A stretch of 64,000 bases of DNA from Isoperla grammatica (taxonomy: Eukaryota > Arthropoda > Insecta > Plecoptera > Perlodidae). The first letter of the stretch is position 1. Every line of letters starts with the position of its first letter. Below, in pieces: positions 41,710 to 52,270 of the stretch. The DNA lies in NCBI GenBank assembly GCA_945910005.1, contig OX246747.1, positions 13,640,880-13,704,879 of the forward strand, in the 5' to 3' direction. The position numbers were made by a program, and so were the translations under genes. The notes beneath the pieces were generated by a model that saw nothing but the letters and a program-made list of their open reading frames with translations, made no database searches and was not told the DNA's origin.

Positions 41710-43088
41710 ATGACTGTCAGACCACGCATCCTGCTCCTGGATGGGCGGAGAACGGGTTTGTCCCAGACTAGCCTAGATACTGTTGTGTGACTGTGATGTG
41801 TAATGTCATGACTGTCAGACCACGCATCCTGCTCCTGGATGGGCGGAGAACGGGTTTGTCCCAGACTAGCCTAGATACTGTTGTGTGACTGTGATGTGCA
41901 ATGTCATGACTGTCAGACCACGCATCCTGCTCCTGGATGCGCGGAGAGCGGGTTTGTCCCAGACTAGCCTAGATACTGTTGTGTGACTGTGATGTGTAAT
42001 GTCATGACTGTCAGACCACGCATCCTGCTCCTGGATGCGCGGAGAGCGGGTTTGTCCCAGACTAGCCTAGATACTGTTGTGTGACTGTGATGTGTAATGT
42101 AATGACTGTCAGACCACGCATCCTGCTCCTGGATGTGCGGAGAGCGGGTTTGTCCCAGACTAGCCTAGATACTGTTGTGTGACTGTGATGTGTAATGTCA
42201 TGACTGTCAGACCGCGCATCCTGCTCCTGGATGCGCGGAGAGCGGGTTTGTCCCAGACTAGCCTAGATACTGTTGTGTGACTGTGATGTGTAATGTCATG
42301 ACTGTCAGACCACGCATCCTGCTCCTGGATGTACGGAGAGCGGGTTTGTTCCAGACTAGCCTAGATACTGTTGTGGGACTGTGATGTGTAATGTCATGAC
42401 TGTCAGACCACGTATCCTGCTCCTGGATGCGTGGAGAGCGGGTTTGTCCCAGACTAGCCTAGATACTGTTGTGTGACTGTGATGTGTAATGTCATGACTG
42501 TCAGACCGCGCATCCTGCTCCTGGATGCGCGGAGAGCGGGTTTGTCCCAGACTAGCCTAGATACTGTTGTGTGACTGTGATGTGTAATGTCATGACTGTC
42601 AGACCACGCATCCTGCTCCTGGATGCACGGAGAGCGGGTTTGTTCCAGACTAGCCTAGATACTGTTGTGTGACTGTGATGTGTAATGTCATGACTGTCAG
42701 ACCACGTATCCTGCTCCTGGATGCGTGGAGAGCGGGTTTGTCCCAGACTAGCCTAGATACTGTTGTGTGACTGTGATGTGTAATGTCATGACTGGCAGAC
42801 CACGCATCCTGCTCCTGGATGCGCGGAGAGCGGGTTTGTCCCAGACTAGCCTAGATACTGTTGTGTGACTGTGATGTGTAATGTCATGACTGGCAGACCA
42901 CGCATCCTGCTCCTGGTTGCGCGGAGAGCGGGTTTGTCCCAGACTAGCCTAGATACTGTTGTGTGATTTATGTCAAATGAAATGACTGCCAGACCACGCA
43001 TCCTGATCCTGGATGCGCGGAGAGCGGGTTTGTTTTAGACTACCTAGATACTGTTGTGTGACTGTGACTGTAATGTGTAATGAAATGA
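41710..43088 (+). repeat. 98-bp satellite array, about 14 units
   Basis: Unit: atgactgtcagaccacgcat, cctgctcctggatgcgcgga, gagcgggtttgtcccagact, agcctagatactgttgtgtg, actgtgatgtgtaatgtc. Each unit can form a hairpin ccgcgcatcc-tgctcct-ggatgcgcgg (10 bp in the best units). Some units carry paired changes on both arms (ccacgtatcc with ggatgcgtgg). The last two units are diverged. Confidence 0.95.
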
Positions 43089-43144
43089 CAATCGGACCAG
43101 GGATCGATAACCTGTGATTAATAAGTGAAAACAATAGTAGCTTA

Positions 43145-43191
43145 GCAATAATAATAATAAAAAAAATTATAATAATAATAATAATAATAAT

Positions 43192-43224
<33 letters not shown>

Positions 43225-43245
43225 TATAATTATAATAATAATCAT
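43145..43245. repeat. (AAT)n microsatellite
   Basis: About 100 bp of aat repeats with a few tta interruptions. Confidence 0.95.
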
Positions 43246-43554
43246 AGCCCTTAGTACGTCGTAGATAGTCATGATTTACAATTATTGTCCCTATACCAAC
43301 AACTCTCTTTGAGTTTGCATTTTACCGCCGTGTAACTTGATCAGGAAATAACTAAGGTTGCGCGGCCGCGGCACCGCCTAACGATATACCGCACGGACAC
43401 GTGACTCATGCTTTCCCACTACGCAGCCTTGCCTCCCCTCGAGTGCTTTACCGTACCCCGCGCCTCACCGCATCGCACCTACAACCGCCAATGTGCCGTT
43501 CCACGGTGGCGCGATCTCTGGGTAGAGTCGCGCGGAGCGGCTAATGCCTTCGTC

Positions 43555-43711
43555 CTTTTCCTCCCCTTTCCCTTTTCCTCACGCGTCCTACTTGCCTCCT
43601 ACTTGCCCCTTTCCTCCAAAGAGCCCCCACTTTCATCTTCATCATCACCCACTCATCGTCTTGATTAGCCAAGTTTCAAAAATATAAGACGTTAAGCCCA
43701 AATATCTATCT
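43555..43711 (+). mobile_element. drzSINE-A body and tail, right end of the 5-kb insertion
   Basis: cctcccctttcccttttcct to ataagacgttaagcccaaat. Partner of the head at 38691-38841. Confidence 0.85.
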
Positions 43712-44914
43712 AACAAGGCAGGCGGACTGTAAATTTCACGGCTGGACAGCCATTTTTCAATGCGACTGTGGACATTGTCCACCTCTTGTATATTACCGTG
43801 ACCCGGTTCAGAAAATTTCTGTTCAATTTCCCTAAGGTTCATACCCTCCTCTTTCATGGTGCTTAGGAACTTCTTAAGTGCTAGGCTTATGATCGAGTTC
43901 CTGTCCTGAGGAACACAGGCATCCGACCGAAGAATGAGTTTTTCAATCTCGGGATGGTCAGCAACAACTAGACCAAGAATGCTCACTAGTGCGCTTGCAA
44001 TGTGGTTTCCGCTCCGACCTGAAATACATTCATGCCACAGAGCATTATATGCTTTTTTGCTAATTGAACAATGCGCTGTTAAATTGTAACAGCTGAGTTT
44101 TCTCTTGTAGAAAAAGTTGGAGACTTCTGCCCTGGGCAGGGAAAACACATTTTCTAAATCAAAGCTGATTACAGCAGTTTTATTTTGTGCACCCTTACCA
44201 TACAACAGTCTATCATTGTCTCGTTCCACCTTGCATGCCACTTTGTTCTGAATGTGAATTTCATGAAATTGTTTCAATTGGTCAGTCATAGTGTTACATT
44301 GGGCTTTCGCTTCTTCACAGTGGTCACATCGATCTTTCTTAAGGTGGTGAAAGCTTATGTTGAACTCGTTGTTGAATATGGTGGAGTACATGCTTTTCTT
44401 AAGTGGGTCTGGAACAGATTCCGAGTACAGACGGTACATTTCACTTAAACTCAAGGTTGATTCCAAAAACTGGCGCGTTGTGTTTGCGCGGCAGTAATGT
44501 GACTCAACACGAGGGAAGGAATTTATGTGATCCCTGACTTTTTGTTTCCTCTCTTCTGCAATGTGGCTTTTAGTGGACTTTCCTTTCAAAGGGGATCTTG
44601 GAACACCCGTTTCTGCATTTGAGTTTTTGTTGAAGAAATATTCTACTCTACGCTGTGAAATGTCTAATGTTTTCAAAAAAAACTCTTTGCATACCCGAAT
44701 ATTCTTCTTATTTACTTGAAAGTTGTACACGAAAGAAAATGACCGTCGACTCTCATTGCTTAGCGTACGGACTCTTGTCGTTTGATCACGGTCAACGCAC
44801 TGGTCGTAGAAGTGGTTTTTTTTATCGTCTGATAGCTGCCAAAAATGCTTGTGAATGATACACCTCTCATCGTAGGTAATGTGTTGAGGACACTTGAACC
44901 GGCAATTCTCTCTT

Positions 44915-44981
44915 CTAGGCTAGTGCTAACGGTCAACAAACCAAAAGTCTTTTGGTTTGTTGACCGTTAGCACTAGCCTAG
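44915..44981. repeat. Perfect 33-bp palindrome arms around one base
   Basis: ctaggctagtgctaacggtc.. to ..ccaaaag, t, then the exact reverse complement. It lies at the 5' edge of the DUF7869-like frame. Same design as the 45-bp mini-MITE but unrelated sequence. Confidence 0.92.
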
Positions 44982-45172
44982 GCTAGGCCTAGGCACCAAG
45001 GGCTTATCACTTGTCTCACTTATTTGATTATTTGACTGCGACTTTCTACGCGTTTACAGCAAATTATCATTGAAAACAATTATTAACCACAATGGACGTG
45101 TACACGGTAATATTTTAACCTGCTACTAATAAAAACCTAAAATAACTAGAGAATGTGTCTCCCGATGCTTAC

Positions 45173-45186
45173 CACTCGGCAGCCAT
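45173..45186 (-). CDS. Possible first coding exon (14 nt) of the DUF7869-like gene
   Basis: Minus strand: ATGGCTGCCGAGTG then GTAAGC, in a GC-richer stretch upstream of the long frame. Speculative. Confidence 0.2.
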
Positions 45187-45327
45187 CTTCGGAACCTTGG
45201 CCCGCCTAGATAATTCTGACGCTTTGATAAATTTACCATCACGACCTCGGACATTATGCCTCTCCATGTTTACAGTCTTCTACTTGTTGCCGTGCGGTCA
45301 TTCACATTGGGTTTGAAACCTCCCGCC

Positions 45328-45585
45328 GGTCTACCCAAACGTAGGCTTCGGCTGAATGGTTTCGCCATGGGACTGACTCTCAAACTTCCCGACCAGCTCC
45401 AGCCAAGAAGAGGCGGGTCTAGGGGGCCGGTCTACCCAAACGTAGGCTTCGGCTGAATGGTTTCGCCCTGGGACTGACTCTCAAACTTCCCGACCAGCTC
45501 CAGCCAAGATGAGGCGGGTCTAGGGGGCCGGTCTACCCAAACGTAGGCTTCGGCTGAATGGTTTCGCCCTGGGACTGACCGGCCC
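45328..45585. repeat. 101-bp tandem repeat, about 2.5 units
   Basis: ggtctacccaaacgtaggct recurs at 45328, 45429 and 45530, each followed by cggctgaatggtttcgcc and the ccgaccagctccagccaaga segment. Confidence 0.9.
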
Positions 45586-46312
45586 CGTCTGGTCCAAGTC
45601 TTCCGTGGAGCCGTACGGCATAGATCAGTTTATTCCTGCACCATCCATTGGTTCGTTCCCGCATAGATGAGTGCGGCAAGTTAATACTGCCCAAGAAGGC
45701 CCCCCCCCCCCTATCGCAAGACTATCAAACTCCGAGTGACGCCGACAATGCAACAGTTTCACTTGTTTTATTGCCGTCCCGCAACTGATCTTCCTCCTTA
45801 GCCCCCTTGCACCATCTACAAACCCATGGTTCGGTCCCCTCTCTCATCGTCGCGTATTCACTGTCCTCCCCCCCCCCCACACAACTTGGGTGGTACCATG
45901 CCCTGCACCAAATACCTTACTAAAATAATACAGGAAACTGGACCCATTTAACATTGAGCGCATGGCGACACAGCTCTGCAGCGAACCTGGCAGCTTGACT
46001 TCACAAAACGCGCGCGATTCAAATCAAAGTGGAGTGGAAATAAATAGAATAATATCGCGTACATGAAGTTTGTAGTTAATCTCTTATAATACCAACATGT
46101 AAATGAAGGTTTTTCTGGTAATCGGGTATGGTTTAGCCAACATATTAAAATGTGCACTGTTTATTACTTACGTTTTATCAATAATCATTGACAGTTTTGC
46201 CAGTTAAGTATATTCCAATCTGAATGGCGAATTCAAAAATAGACGTAATTTTTTTAAATTTAGTCCAACTGTCCGTAAATAACGAACCCTGGGATAACCG
46301 ATGTAAGTGATA
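45586..46312. other. No gene seen; poly-C tracts at ~45700 and ~45870
   Basis: Non-coding spacer. Confidence 0.35.
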
Positions 46313-46497
46313 CAGCGGTAAGACGCGAGACTCTAATTCGGGAGGTCGCCAGTTCGATTCCGGCCACCGGCAGTCCTGACTGAAGGTTTTTTCCGGGTTT
46401 TCCTCAGTCGTAAAAGCGAATGCTAGGATTGAGTCCTAATGGCCTCAGACAATACCTTCCCAACTATCCAGCAACAACAAACGAATTTTAGCGTGTT
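46313..46497 (+). mobile_element. tRNA-derived SINE
   Basis: A-box-like tacagcggtaagacgcgag and B box agttcgattcc, about 35 bp apart, then ccgggttttcctcagtcgta and gcgaatgctaggat. This is a classic pol III SINE and a useful contrast with the ribozyme SINE, which has no such boxes. Ends near aactatccagcaacaacaaa. Confidence 0.75.
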
Positions 46498-47005
46498 ACT
46501 CAAAATAAGAATATGTTGAGACCAAAAACCGAAATAACAACCAATTTGGTCTATTTGCAATATTCAACGGAAATTCGCTCCCGTATTATTTGAAATAAAA
46601 ATGTTAATACTTAAACAAATTTCCTAAATTCTGCTAAATTAAATATCTGTTAATTTGCCGTTTACGTTTACATGTAACCCAGACCACAATGAATAGTCTT
46701 AAATAGGCTTACATGTAATTTAAATAATCACTTTATTTTAATGTTATTGACTTATTGCACATTAGCCAATATTTCACTATTTTGCAATGCGAGTAACAAA
46801 AAAAGCGTATAACACCACTTTCGGCATTTTTTGAAACGAAGTTTAAGAGAAAATGAAATCATTTCCAAACACCTCTAGTTTCGATCTATTGTTTTACAAA
46901 AGAAGCAGCTTTTGTGCTTTGGTATTCTTTTTTCCGAGAACATATTGCTTTTTATTGTTGTTGCCTAACTTAATAAAGGAATTAAAATTAACATTTAACA
47001 ACAAG
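46498..47005. other. No gene seen; A/T-rich
   Basis: Spacer. Confidence 0.35.
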
Positions 47006-47391
47006 CCTGCCCAAGGACTGCCACCTTATCGTGGTGGGCAGGTTTGCGTGCTTTGTTGATCCCGAGAGCTATGCCGGCGGAAGCGTATGCTTCTGGTAGG
47101 GCCTCCCAAGCCGGACTGGTCGAGGAGGAGAAGTCAGACGAAGTGCAGTCCACACCCCAATCCCCTTTCCCCCCCACTGTCCCATTGAAATATTTCTCCT
47201 CCCACTTGGCCCTGCCCTCCCTTGCTGGACTCCCGTATGACGAGTCACGCGACGTACAATGGATCTGATTCGGATGTGGTTTTTTTCTTCATTATCATCT
47301 TTCTCATATTCATTATCACCCGCTCATCGTCTCGATTAGCCATCGTTGCATAAATATGAGACGTTAAGCTCCATTAATCAATCAATCAATC
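47006..47391 (+). mobile_element. drzSINE-B, full length; ribozyme 47006-47151
   Basis: CCTGCCC, aggactgccacc, P1' GGGCAGG, P2' GCAGTCC and CGAA intact. Tail attaatcaatcaatcaatc. Confidence 0.9.
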
Positions 47392-47396
47392 GAGAG

Positions 47397-47692
47397 CCTG
47401 CCCAAGGACTGCTACCTTATCGTGGTGGGCAGGTTTGCGTGCTTTGTTGATCCCGAGAGCTATGCCGGCGGAAGCGTATGCTTCTGGTAGGGCCACCCTA
47501 GTCGAGGAGAAGGCAGACGAAGTGCAGTCCACACCCCAATTACCTTTCCTCCCCTTTTCCCTTTCCTCACGCTCCCTCCTACTTGCCCCTTTCCTCCAAA
47601 CAGCCCCATATTTCATCTTCATATATCACCCACTCATTGTCTCGATTAGCCTCGTTGCAAAAATATGAGACGTTAAGCCCAAATATCAATAT
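47397..47692 (+). mobile_element. drzSINE-A, five bases after the previous SINE; head 47397-47530
   Basis: Full P1, P2 and L3. The P4 domain lacks agccggactgg (cctagtcgaggag), shortening the head by 12 bp. The element appears to have inserted at the tail of the preceding B element. Confidence 0.88.
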
Positions 47693-47921
47693 CTACTATG
47701 GCTGTGAGGACTGTAAGAACCTTTTTATTTTAAATTTGAATACATTTTTGGGTTCTGTAATTGACGACCTCGGATGTTCCCTCCGTGAGCGTGACGCTCA
47801 CGTGACGCGCTCAACCCGCCCCCAACATGGCTGCGTATGTGAGTAAACATTGCAGCCGTTTTGCATGGAACATATGGGAGCTTTGGGTAGTTTGAGCGTA
47901 GGTTTCCATAGCGAATGAGCA
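47693..47921 (+). promoter_or_regulatory. GC-rich upstream region of the THAP ORF
   Basis: Contains gtgagcgtgacgctcacgtgacg, with an inverted gtgagcgt/acgctcac and a cacgtg E-box core, 110-130 bp before the ATG. Composition resembles an invertebrate promoter; no TATA box seen. Confidence 0.35.
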
Positions 47922-48233
47922 ATGCCGCGTTATTGTTGTGTTCCTAGATGCAAAAATAATGCTACAGTTTCTGGCATATCATTTCATTTGTTTCTCAAAG
48001 ATGCGAAGTTAAGAAAGATATGGGAAATTAAAATACGCCGTGACAGCAGAAGGAACCAAGCCGTTTCATCAACAGTGACAGTGTGTTCTAGTCATTTCAT
48101 CCCAACAGACTTCAGGGAAGTTGTAAACGGCAGCAAAAATTGTCTCAAGAAGGATGCAATCCCAAGTGTGTTTAGTTTTACTTCCCCAAGAAAGCTGAAA
48201 GCACCGAGGATCAGAGTTAATCGTTACAGTTAA
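47922..48233 (+). CDS. Small THAP-domain protein
   Basis: 103 residues, single open frame. Zinc ligands of the C2CH THAP fold are visible: CCVPRC at the start, then W (EIKIRRD segment) and CSSHF, followed by FREV and the closing AIPSVF (normally AVPTIF). THAP domains bind DNA and occur in P-element transposases and host regulators. Here nothing follows but a short basic tail, so it is either a stand-alone DNA-binding protein or the first exon of a longer gene; I see no donor before the stop. The ATG has upstream GC-rich sequence. Confidence 0.8.
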   Translation: MPRYCCVPRCKNNATVSGISFHLFLKDAKLRKIWEIKIRRDSRRNQAVSSTVTVCSSHFIPTDFREVVNGSKNCLKKDAIPSVFSFTSPRKLKAPRIRVNRYS

Positions 48234-48560
48234 TTATTTAATTAATTAATTAAAGTTAATAGTTACATAAATAGCCTGCCCGCATAGGCAGGGCTAGGCC
48301 TAGACTAGTGGCTAGGAAAATGTAGGCCTACGCTAGGCTAAATCCAGCCAAAGCCCTAGTTTAAAAGACAGCTGACAGGTCGAGGCCCTACCTGTCATCT
48401 ACGCCCCTAGTAGGCGTGCATTATAGTGGCGGTAACATATGCCTGCATTATTATCTTTAAATCATGTATTCTAATGTTGTACAAACTAGAAATATTAAAC
48501 TGTAAACCGTGCATAATAGCAGACACATGAGTGCATCATTAATGTAACTAAATTTACTAA
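48234..48560. other. taggccta-containing spacer, no gene seen
   Basis: Includes (atta)n at 48234-48255 and several aggccta words. Confidence 0.35.
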
Positions 48561-48794
48561 TTAAAAACACGTAGGTACACTTCTAGCCTGGACGAGAACA
48601 GTGCCTGCCACCTGATTTTCAGCGGTCCAAAACTCTTTCAAAAAGGAAGGTACAAACATGCTGTAACTTTCTTTGAGTAGCCTCTGGCTTCCTTCGTGAC
48701 TAAAATACTTAAAAACTTCACTCATCTCGAAATTTTTGAACAAATTTAAACATTTCCCCCAAGCGTGCTCCCGTAACAATAGCATGGGATCCAT
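48561..48794 (-). CDS. Unassigned ORF, possible exon
   Basis: 77 codons: NLFKNFEMSEVFKYFSHEGS, SYSMFVPSFLKEFW, VAGTVLVQARSVPTC. Protein-like composition but no family recognised and no clear splice sites. Its start overlaps the LINE fragment region. Confidence 0.3.
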   Translation of the reverse strand: MDPMLLLREHAWGKCLNLFKNFEMSEVFKYFSHEGSQRLLKESYSMFVPSFLKEFWTAENQVAGTVLVQARSVPTCF

Positions 48795-48829
48795 CGTTTT
48801 CTCAAGAACGTTGACTCACTTCTCGCGCG

Positions 48830-48968
48830 CCATCTCTGGAGCGCGCGGGAAACTAAAATAAGCTCCTCCCATCGCAAGTCGTCAATTATTAACTTAGGTA
48901 GAGAGTTATACAGCTTTATTGCGGTGTATGTGAAAGAGCGTTGGAACATAGTTGTATAGGCCTTCCAC
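48830..48968 (-). pseudogene. CR1-like LINE RT C-terminal fragment
   Basis: KAYTTMFQRSFTYTAIKLYN SLPKLI is the typical end of CR1/Jockey-like RTs. The homology starts exactly where the terminal repeat of the 3.6-kb element ends. Confidence 0.65.
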
Positions 48969-49074
48969 AGCAACTTTGGTGATGCTCTCGTCATAACCGA
49001 GTGAAGTGCGGTTAGTACGATTGCGCGACCTACTCACGCTATCTGCATGCGCGCACTATTTAAAAATAAACAAG

Positions 49075-49341
49075 ATGGCGCTAACGTGCTGGAGCAGCTC
49101 CGCGCTTCGTTTCGGTAGCCTTCTAGAGCACAGCGTTGGGATCGTTAATAATGTTCAGCAGGCTGTGTTGAGCGGCAATTTCAAATATGATATATACAAA
49201 CGAGATTTTACAAAGGAGTTGAATGCCATTGTTTATACTGCGTTTGCGGCGAACCGAATGCATGTGCGAAGTTTCTTAAGAATTATAATTATGAGATGTG
49301 AGCTTGTGATGCAAGCACTTCTTTTATTCACATTTAATTGA
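49075..49341 (+). CDS. Unassigned ORF inside the 3.6-kb element
   Basis: Starts MALTCWSSSALRFGSLLEHS after aacaagatgg and reads VGIVNNVQQAVLSGNFKYDI, YKRDFTKELNAIVYTAF before a stop. No family recognised. Confidence 0.3.
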   Translation: MALTCWSSSALRFGSLLEHSVGIVNNVQQAVLSGNFKYDIYKRDFTKELNAIVYTAFAANRMHVRSFLRIIIMRCELVMQALLLFTFN

Positions 49342-50080
49342 AAACTAGTACAGAACAAAAAACTTATGTTAGTCAAACGAGTTATTTTTCCAAAATGTTA
49401 TCAGTAAGGTGAAGGGTCACCTCAGTCCAAGAGTTCACCTCTCAAGCTCCCACCTATCAGTTTGCAGTATCTATTATAATTGGTTATTCTCCAAGAGTTG
49501 GGCTATTTAAACAAAACATCTTATCTTCAAATCCCCTCTCTTCTATGAAAGCAATGTATCAAAGCCCAGGGCAAGTTTGTTATTACGTAACTAATAGATC
49601 AGATGACACTACCTTATTCAATAATTACGATTATTGGCAAGTCCGTCACTGTAAAAATTCAGAAGAACAATAGGTAAAAATGTAGTCTATAGATAGGGAA
49701 TGCAAAAGGGAATGCAAAGAAATAGAAGGAGTTTGCAGCTTAAATATGTGCTTTATTTGAGAAATTGCAACATGGATACTAGATGATAAGTTGGAAAATC
49801 CACTTTTGACTTAATATAACATTAACAATAACATTACATTACACTTGTTACATACATTTTACATTACATAAATGTACATTTATAATACCCATTTTTAAAC
49901 ATAGGAAATATCCTACATGGGGGTATAGTGTCAACTATATTTAAACATTCAATTCATTATTATTTATAAAAAAACTTTTGTAAAATACTGTACAGAACCT
50001 TTCCCCAAAATCGCACTTCCATTGTCACAACTATATTCTCTCAATATCAGTATCGAATCAGCGGGGAGGTAGAGGTGGTT
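49342..50080. other. No gene seen; A/T-rich
   Basis: Spacer between two converging ORFs. Confidence 0.35.
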
Positions 50081-50459
50081 ACTCGTCGTCATCATTGTCA
50101 TACTCACTGTCAGATTCTTCATCGCGATCAGTGGTTGAGGCGGGATGGATTGGATAGGTGTGATGGTGAAGAGACGGTCTGTGACTGAAGTAGGCCTGGG
50201 TAGGGTAAACGGTGGATTTTGGTGTACTGGTGGCAACATAAGGAGGATAAGTGATGATGATAGGTGCACGATCTTTATCTCGCAAAGCATGGACAATAAG
50301 ATCGGGTGGTGAAAGTGGATTTAGTGGCTGTCTAGAAATTGTGAAGTGGATAGGGCTCTGAAAGGGTTTTGTGGTGGAATGAGAGTAGTGTTTTTTTTTT
50401 TTGAGACGTTGATTACTGTTAAATGCGTTGGAACTGGAGGTTTGGAATTCTGGGCCTGA
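50081..50459 (-). CDS. Putative terminal exon: Ser/Pro/His-rich with acidic C-terminus
   Basis: After an acceptor (ccattggtttcag) the minus frame reads PEFQTSSSNAFNSNQRLKKK, DLIVHALRDKDRAPIIITYP, ATSTPKSTVYPTQAYFSHRP and ends in DRDEESDSEYDNDDDE. About 125 residues, probably disordered. May be the last exon of a gene starting at 52270. No function assigned. Confidence 0.4.
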
Positions 50460-50891
50460 AACCAATGGAGTGTGTATAGTTTTTTTTCAACAAGGCACAT
50501 GCCTTCATTATTTTTCTTAAACATTAGAAGACATTATTTTAAATCTACTTGTGATTGAATTAATATAAATTATTTCAAACTGACACTAGTAATAATAGAT
50601 TAAGAGTAGGCCAAGCCTTAGAATTAATTTGCAATTAATTGCTCTAATTTGTAGTCATCTAGCAGCAAAATCTCATTGGCATTTATTTGGAAATAAATAG
50701 GCACAGGCCACTTGTTGGCCATGCAACCTACCGGATTTACAGGACTAGGTCATAGTTTCCAATGAGTTCACTTTGACATGTTTGAAACATTAGCCTATAA
50801 GTCTAGGCCCATAACGGGGGGATATGAAAACAACTATTCTCGAAAGTCAAGCTGCTAAAGTCACAAGAAAAATGAAATCAAAGCCGTAGCC

Positions 50892-51075
50892 GATGATATT
50901 TAGACTTAACGTCTCATGTTTATGCAATGATGCTAATCGACACGCTTAGTGGGTAACTAATAATGAAGATGAAAAAATTGCCACATGACATCCATGCCCG
51001 AGCCAGGATTCGAACCTAAAATGCAGCGATCGCGGTTTACTAGACAAACGCCTAGCGCTGCAATAACGTGCGATA
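50892..51075 (-). mobile_element. SINE with tRNA-derived head and drz-type tail
   Basis: Minus strand: B box ggttcgaatcc, then cggg-catggatgtcatg and a diverged tail (tcttcattattagttaccca, ttgcataaacatgagacgtt, aagtctaaatatc). The A box is weak. It shows that the same 3' tail is carried by a pol III-type SINE. Confidence 0.7.
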
Positions 51076-51269
51076 CCGGAAATGACGTTATTGCAAGCTC
51101 CCTAATAGGGAGCTAACAAAGAAGTTGACCAATAAAAATGTAAATGTTGAGTCTGGGCCCTCAAACTTACCACTTCATTAATTTTCTTGTTTGTGAGTTT
51201 AATCATTTGGGCAGAGTGAACGCATCACAATAGAGTACAGGTTTTGACGACATTGTAGATGTAGATCTA

Positions 51270-52010
51270 GACCCCTAGTCTCCATATATTTTCTCAAGAC
51301 TGGGACTAGGCCTATCAGGCCGAAAATGTATAAGGCCACCTGAAATGATATTACAAAAGAAAGTTAGCACAGCAATTATGACTCATAGTCATACACCTAA
51401 AACTAGCTCCACGATTGCCCTGTGATGGCAGCGACAGCGTACATGGCAATGTAAAGGAACTATACGTTAGTACACAATACACATATGGGTTAGGCCTACT
51501 CCGACCTAAGACCTACTAGAGTAGGCCTAATAATAAATAACCACACTAACTTAGAAACATGTTTGATATTGGCAAACATAACTGTTATGGTAGACAGGTT
51601 GTAGTTAGCCTTAGGCTAATGTTATTGACATTGTGCATCGGCCTCAAGTCTTGGCTGCAGGCTAGGCCTAGCCCAGGCCCTGTGTACAATACATACACCA
51701 ATCTAAAGTTAAACTACACACAACAGAAGGCCCAGACATGCAGAATTTAAGCTTGGGCCCTACCCTAGGCTATAAGATAGCTATAGGTAGACCTACCTAG
51801 GCCTAGCGTAGTCCATTGGGCATAGCCTAAGCCTACGCCTATAGGCCTACCCGGGATTAGGGCTAGGGCCTAGGTCCTCCCTGTTCCTAGGGCGTATGCC
51901 TACGTTTCAATTGTGAATCCTATCCAATCAGCCTAGGCCTACTTTTCAAAATATCTAAGGATATGGGCATGGCAAGGTCTAGGCCTAACTCAACCAAGGC
52001 TCTCTTTGTT
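51270..52010. repeat. taggccta-rich non-coding stretch
   Basis: Many aggccta/taggcct words (for instance 51780-51930), as in the Harbinger intron. No frame. Confidence 0.6.
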
Positions 52011-52149
52011 TGTTGTTGTTTGGACATGCGAATCGTAAACATGACTAAATGTTCATTACTACAACAGATAAAAGTTTCACTCCTTCAGGAAGTAGCCCAG
52101 TAATAATGCGTAATTAAATATATCTAATAAATGTAACATAGAGTACTTA

Positions 52150-52270
52150 CCAACTGTTGTATAAATTTTCAACTAATTCAGCTCTTTCTCTGAATTGCAA
52201 AAGGCAGCCATTTAAAAGTTCAGCACGGCTTCTTCCACTGCCGCACAAGCCCCGCCCACTCGATGGCGAA
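52150..52270 (-). CDS. Putative exon with GTAAGT donor
   Basis: Minus frame SRAELLNGCLLQFRERAELV, ENLYNS then a GTAAGT donor at 52149. Helical composition. Unassigned; may be the first coding exon of the gene ending at 50081. Confidence 0.3.

Larger units (their letters stand above)
38691..43711 (+). mobile_element. 5,021-bp insertion with drzSINE-A ends and exact 13-bp target duplication
   Basis: aacaaggcaggcg at 38678-38690 and 43712-43724. The left end is a complete ribozyme head (38691-38841); the right end (43555-43711) is an A body and tail. About 4.7 kb lies between: a microsatellite, a LINE 3' end, a TIR element, a 98-bp satellite and an (AAT)n run. Either a normal SINE was invaded later or the interior travelled with it. 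Confidence 0.88.
38419..44905 (-). pseudogene. DUF7869-like transposon-type gene split by a 5-kb insertion
   Basis: Main part (44905-43725, minus): CRFKCPQHITYDER, VCKEFFLKTLDISQRRVEYF, FPRVESHYCRANTTRQFLES, KKDRCDHCEEA, AVISFDLENVF, FFYKRKLSCYNLTAH, LRSDACVPQDRNS, EPGHGNIQEVDNVHSRIE, then YSPPALL. The reading continues at 38677 after the insertion (RALTQLGRNGNMQFLQ, FNQVPYTKVKHLCY) to a stop at 38419. The set FD..., SD-x-C-x-x-Q-x-x-N-S and GH-x-x-x-E-x-D-x-x-H-S suggests an RNase-H-like catalytic core. Proteins like this are repeated in many arthropod genomes and labelled DUF7869. Apart from the insertion the frame is intact. Confidence 0.65.

Noticed and set aside
41710..43088. 98-bp array as a CRISPR-like array
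   Set aside because: The whole unit is conserved with no variable spacers, and the setting is animal DNA.
42973..43272. Poly-Ile minus-strand ORF
   Set aside because: Translation of the (AAT)n microsatellite.
46320..46375. Functional tRNA gene
   Set aside because: A and B boxes are present but no acceptor-stem pairing or clear anticodon arm; the downstream sequence is a SINE body.
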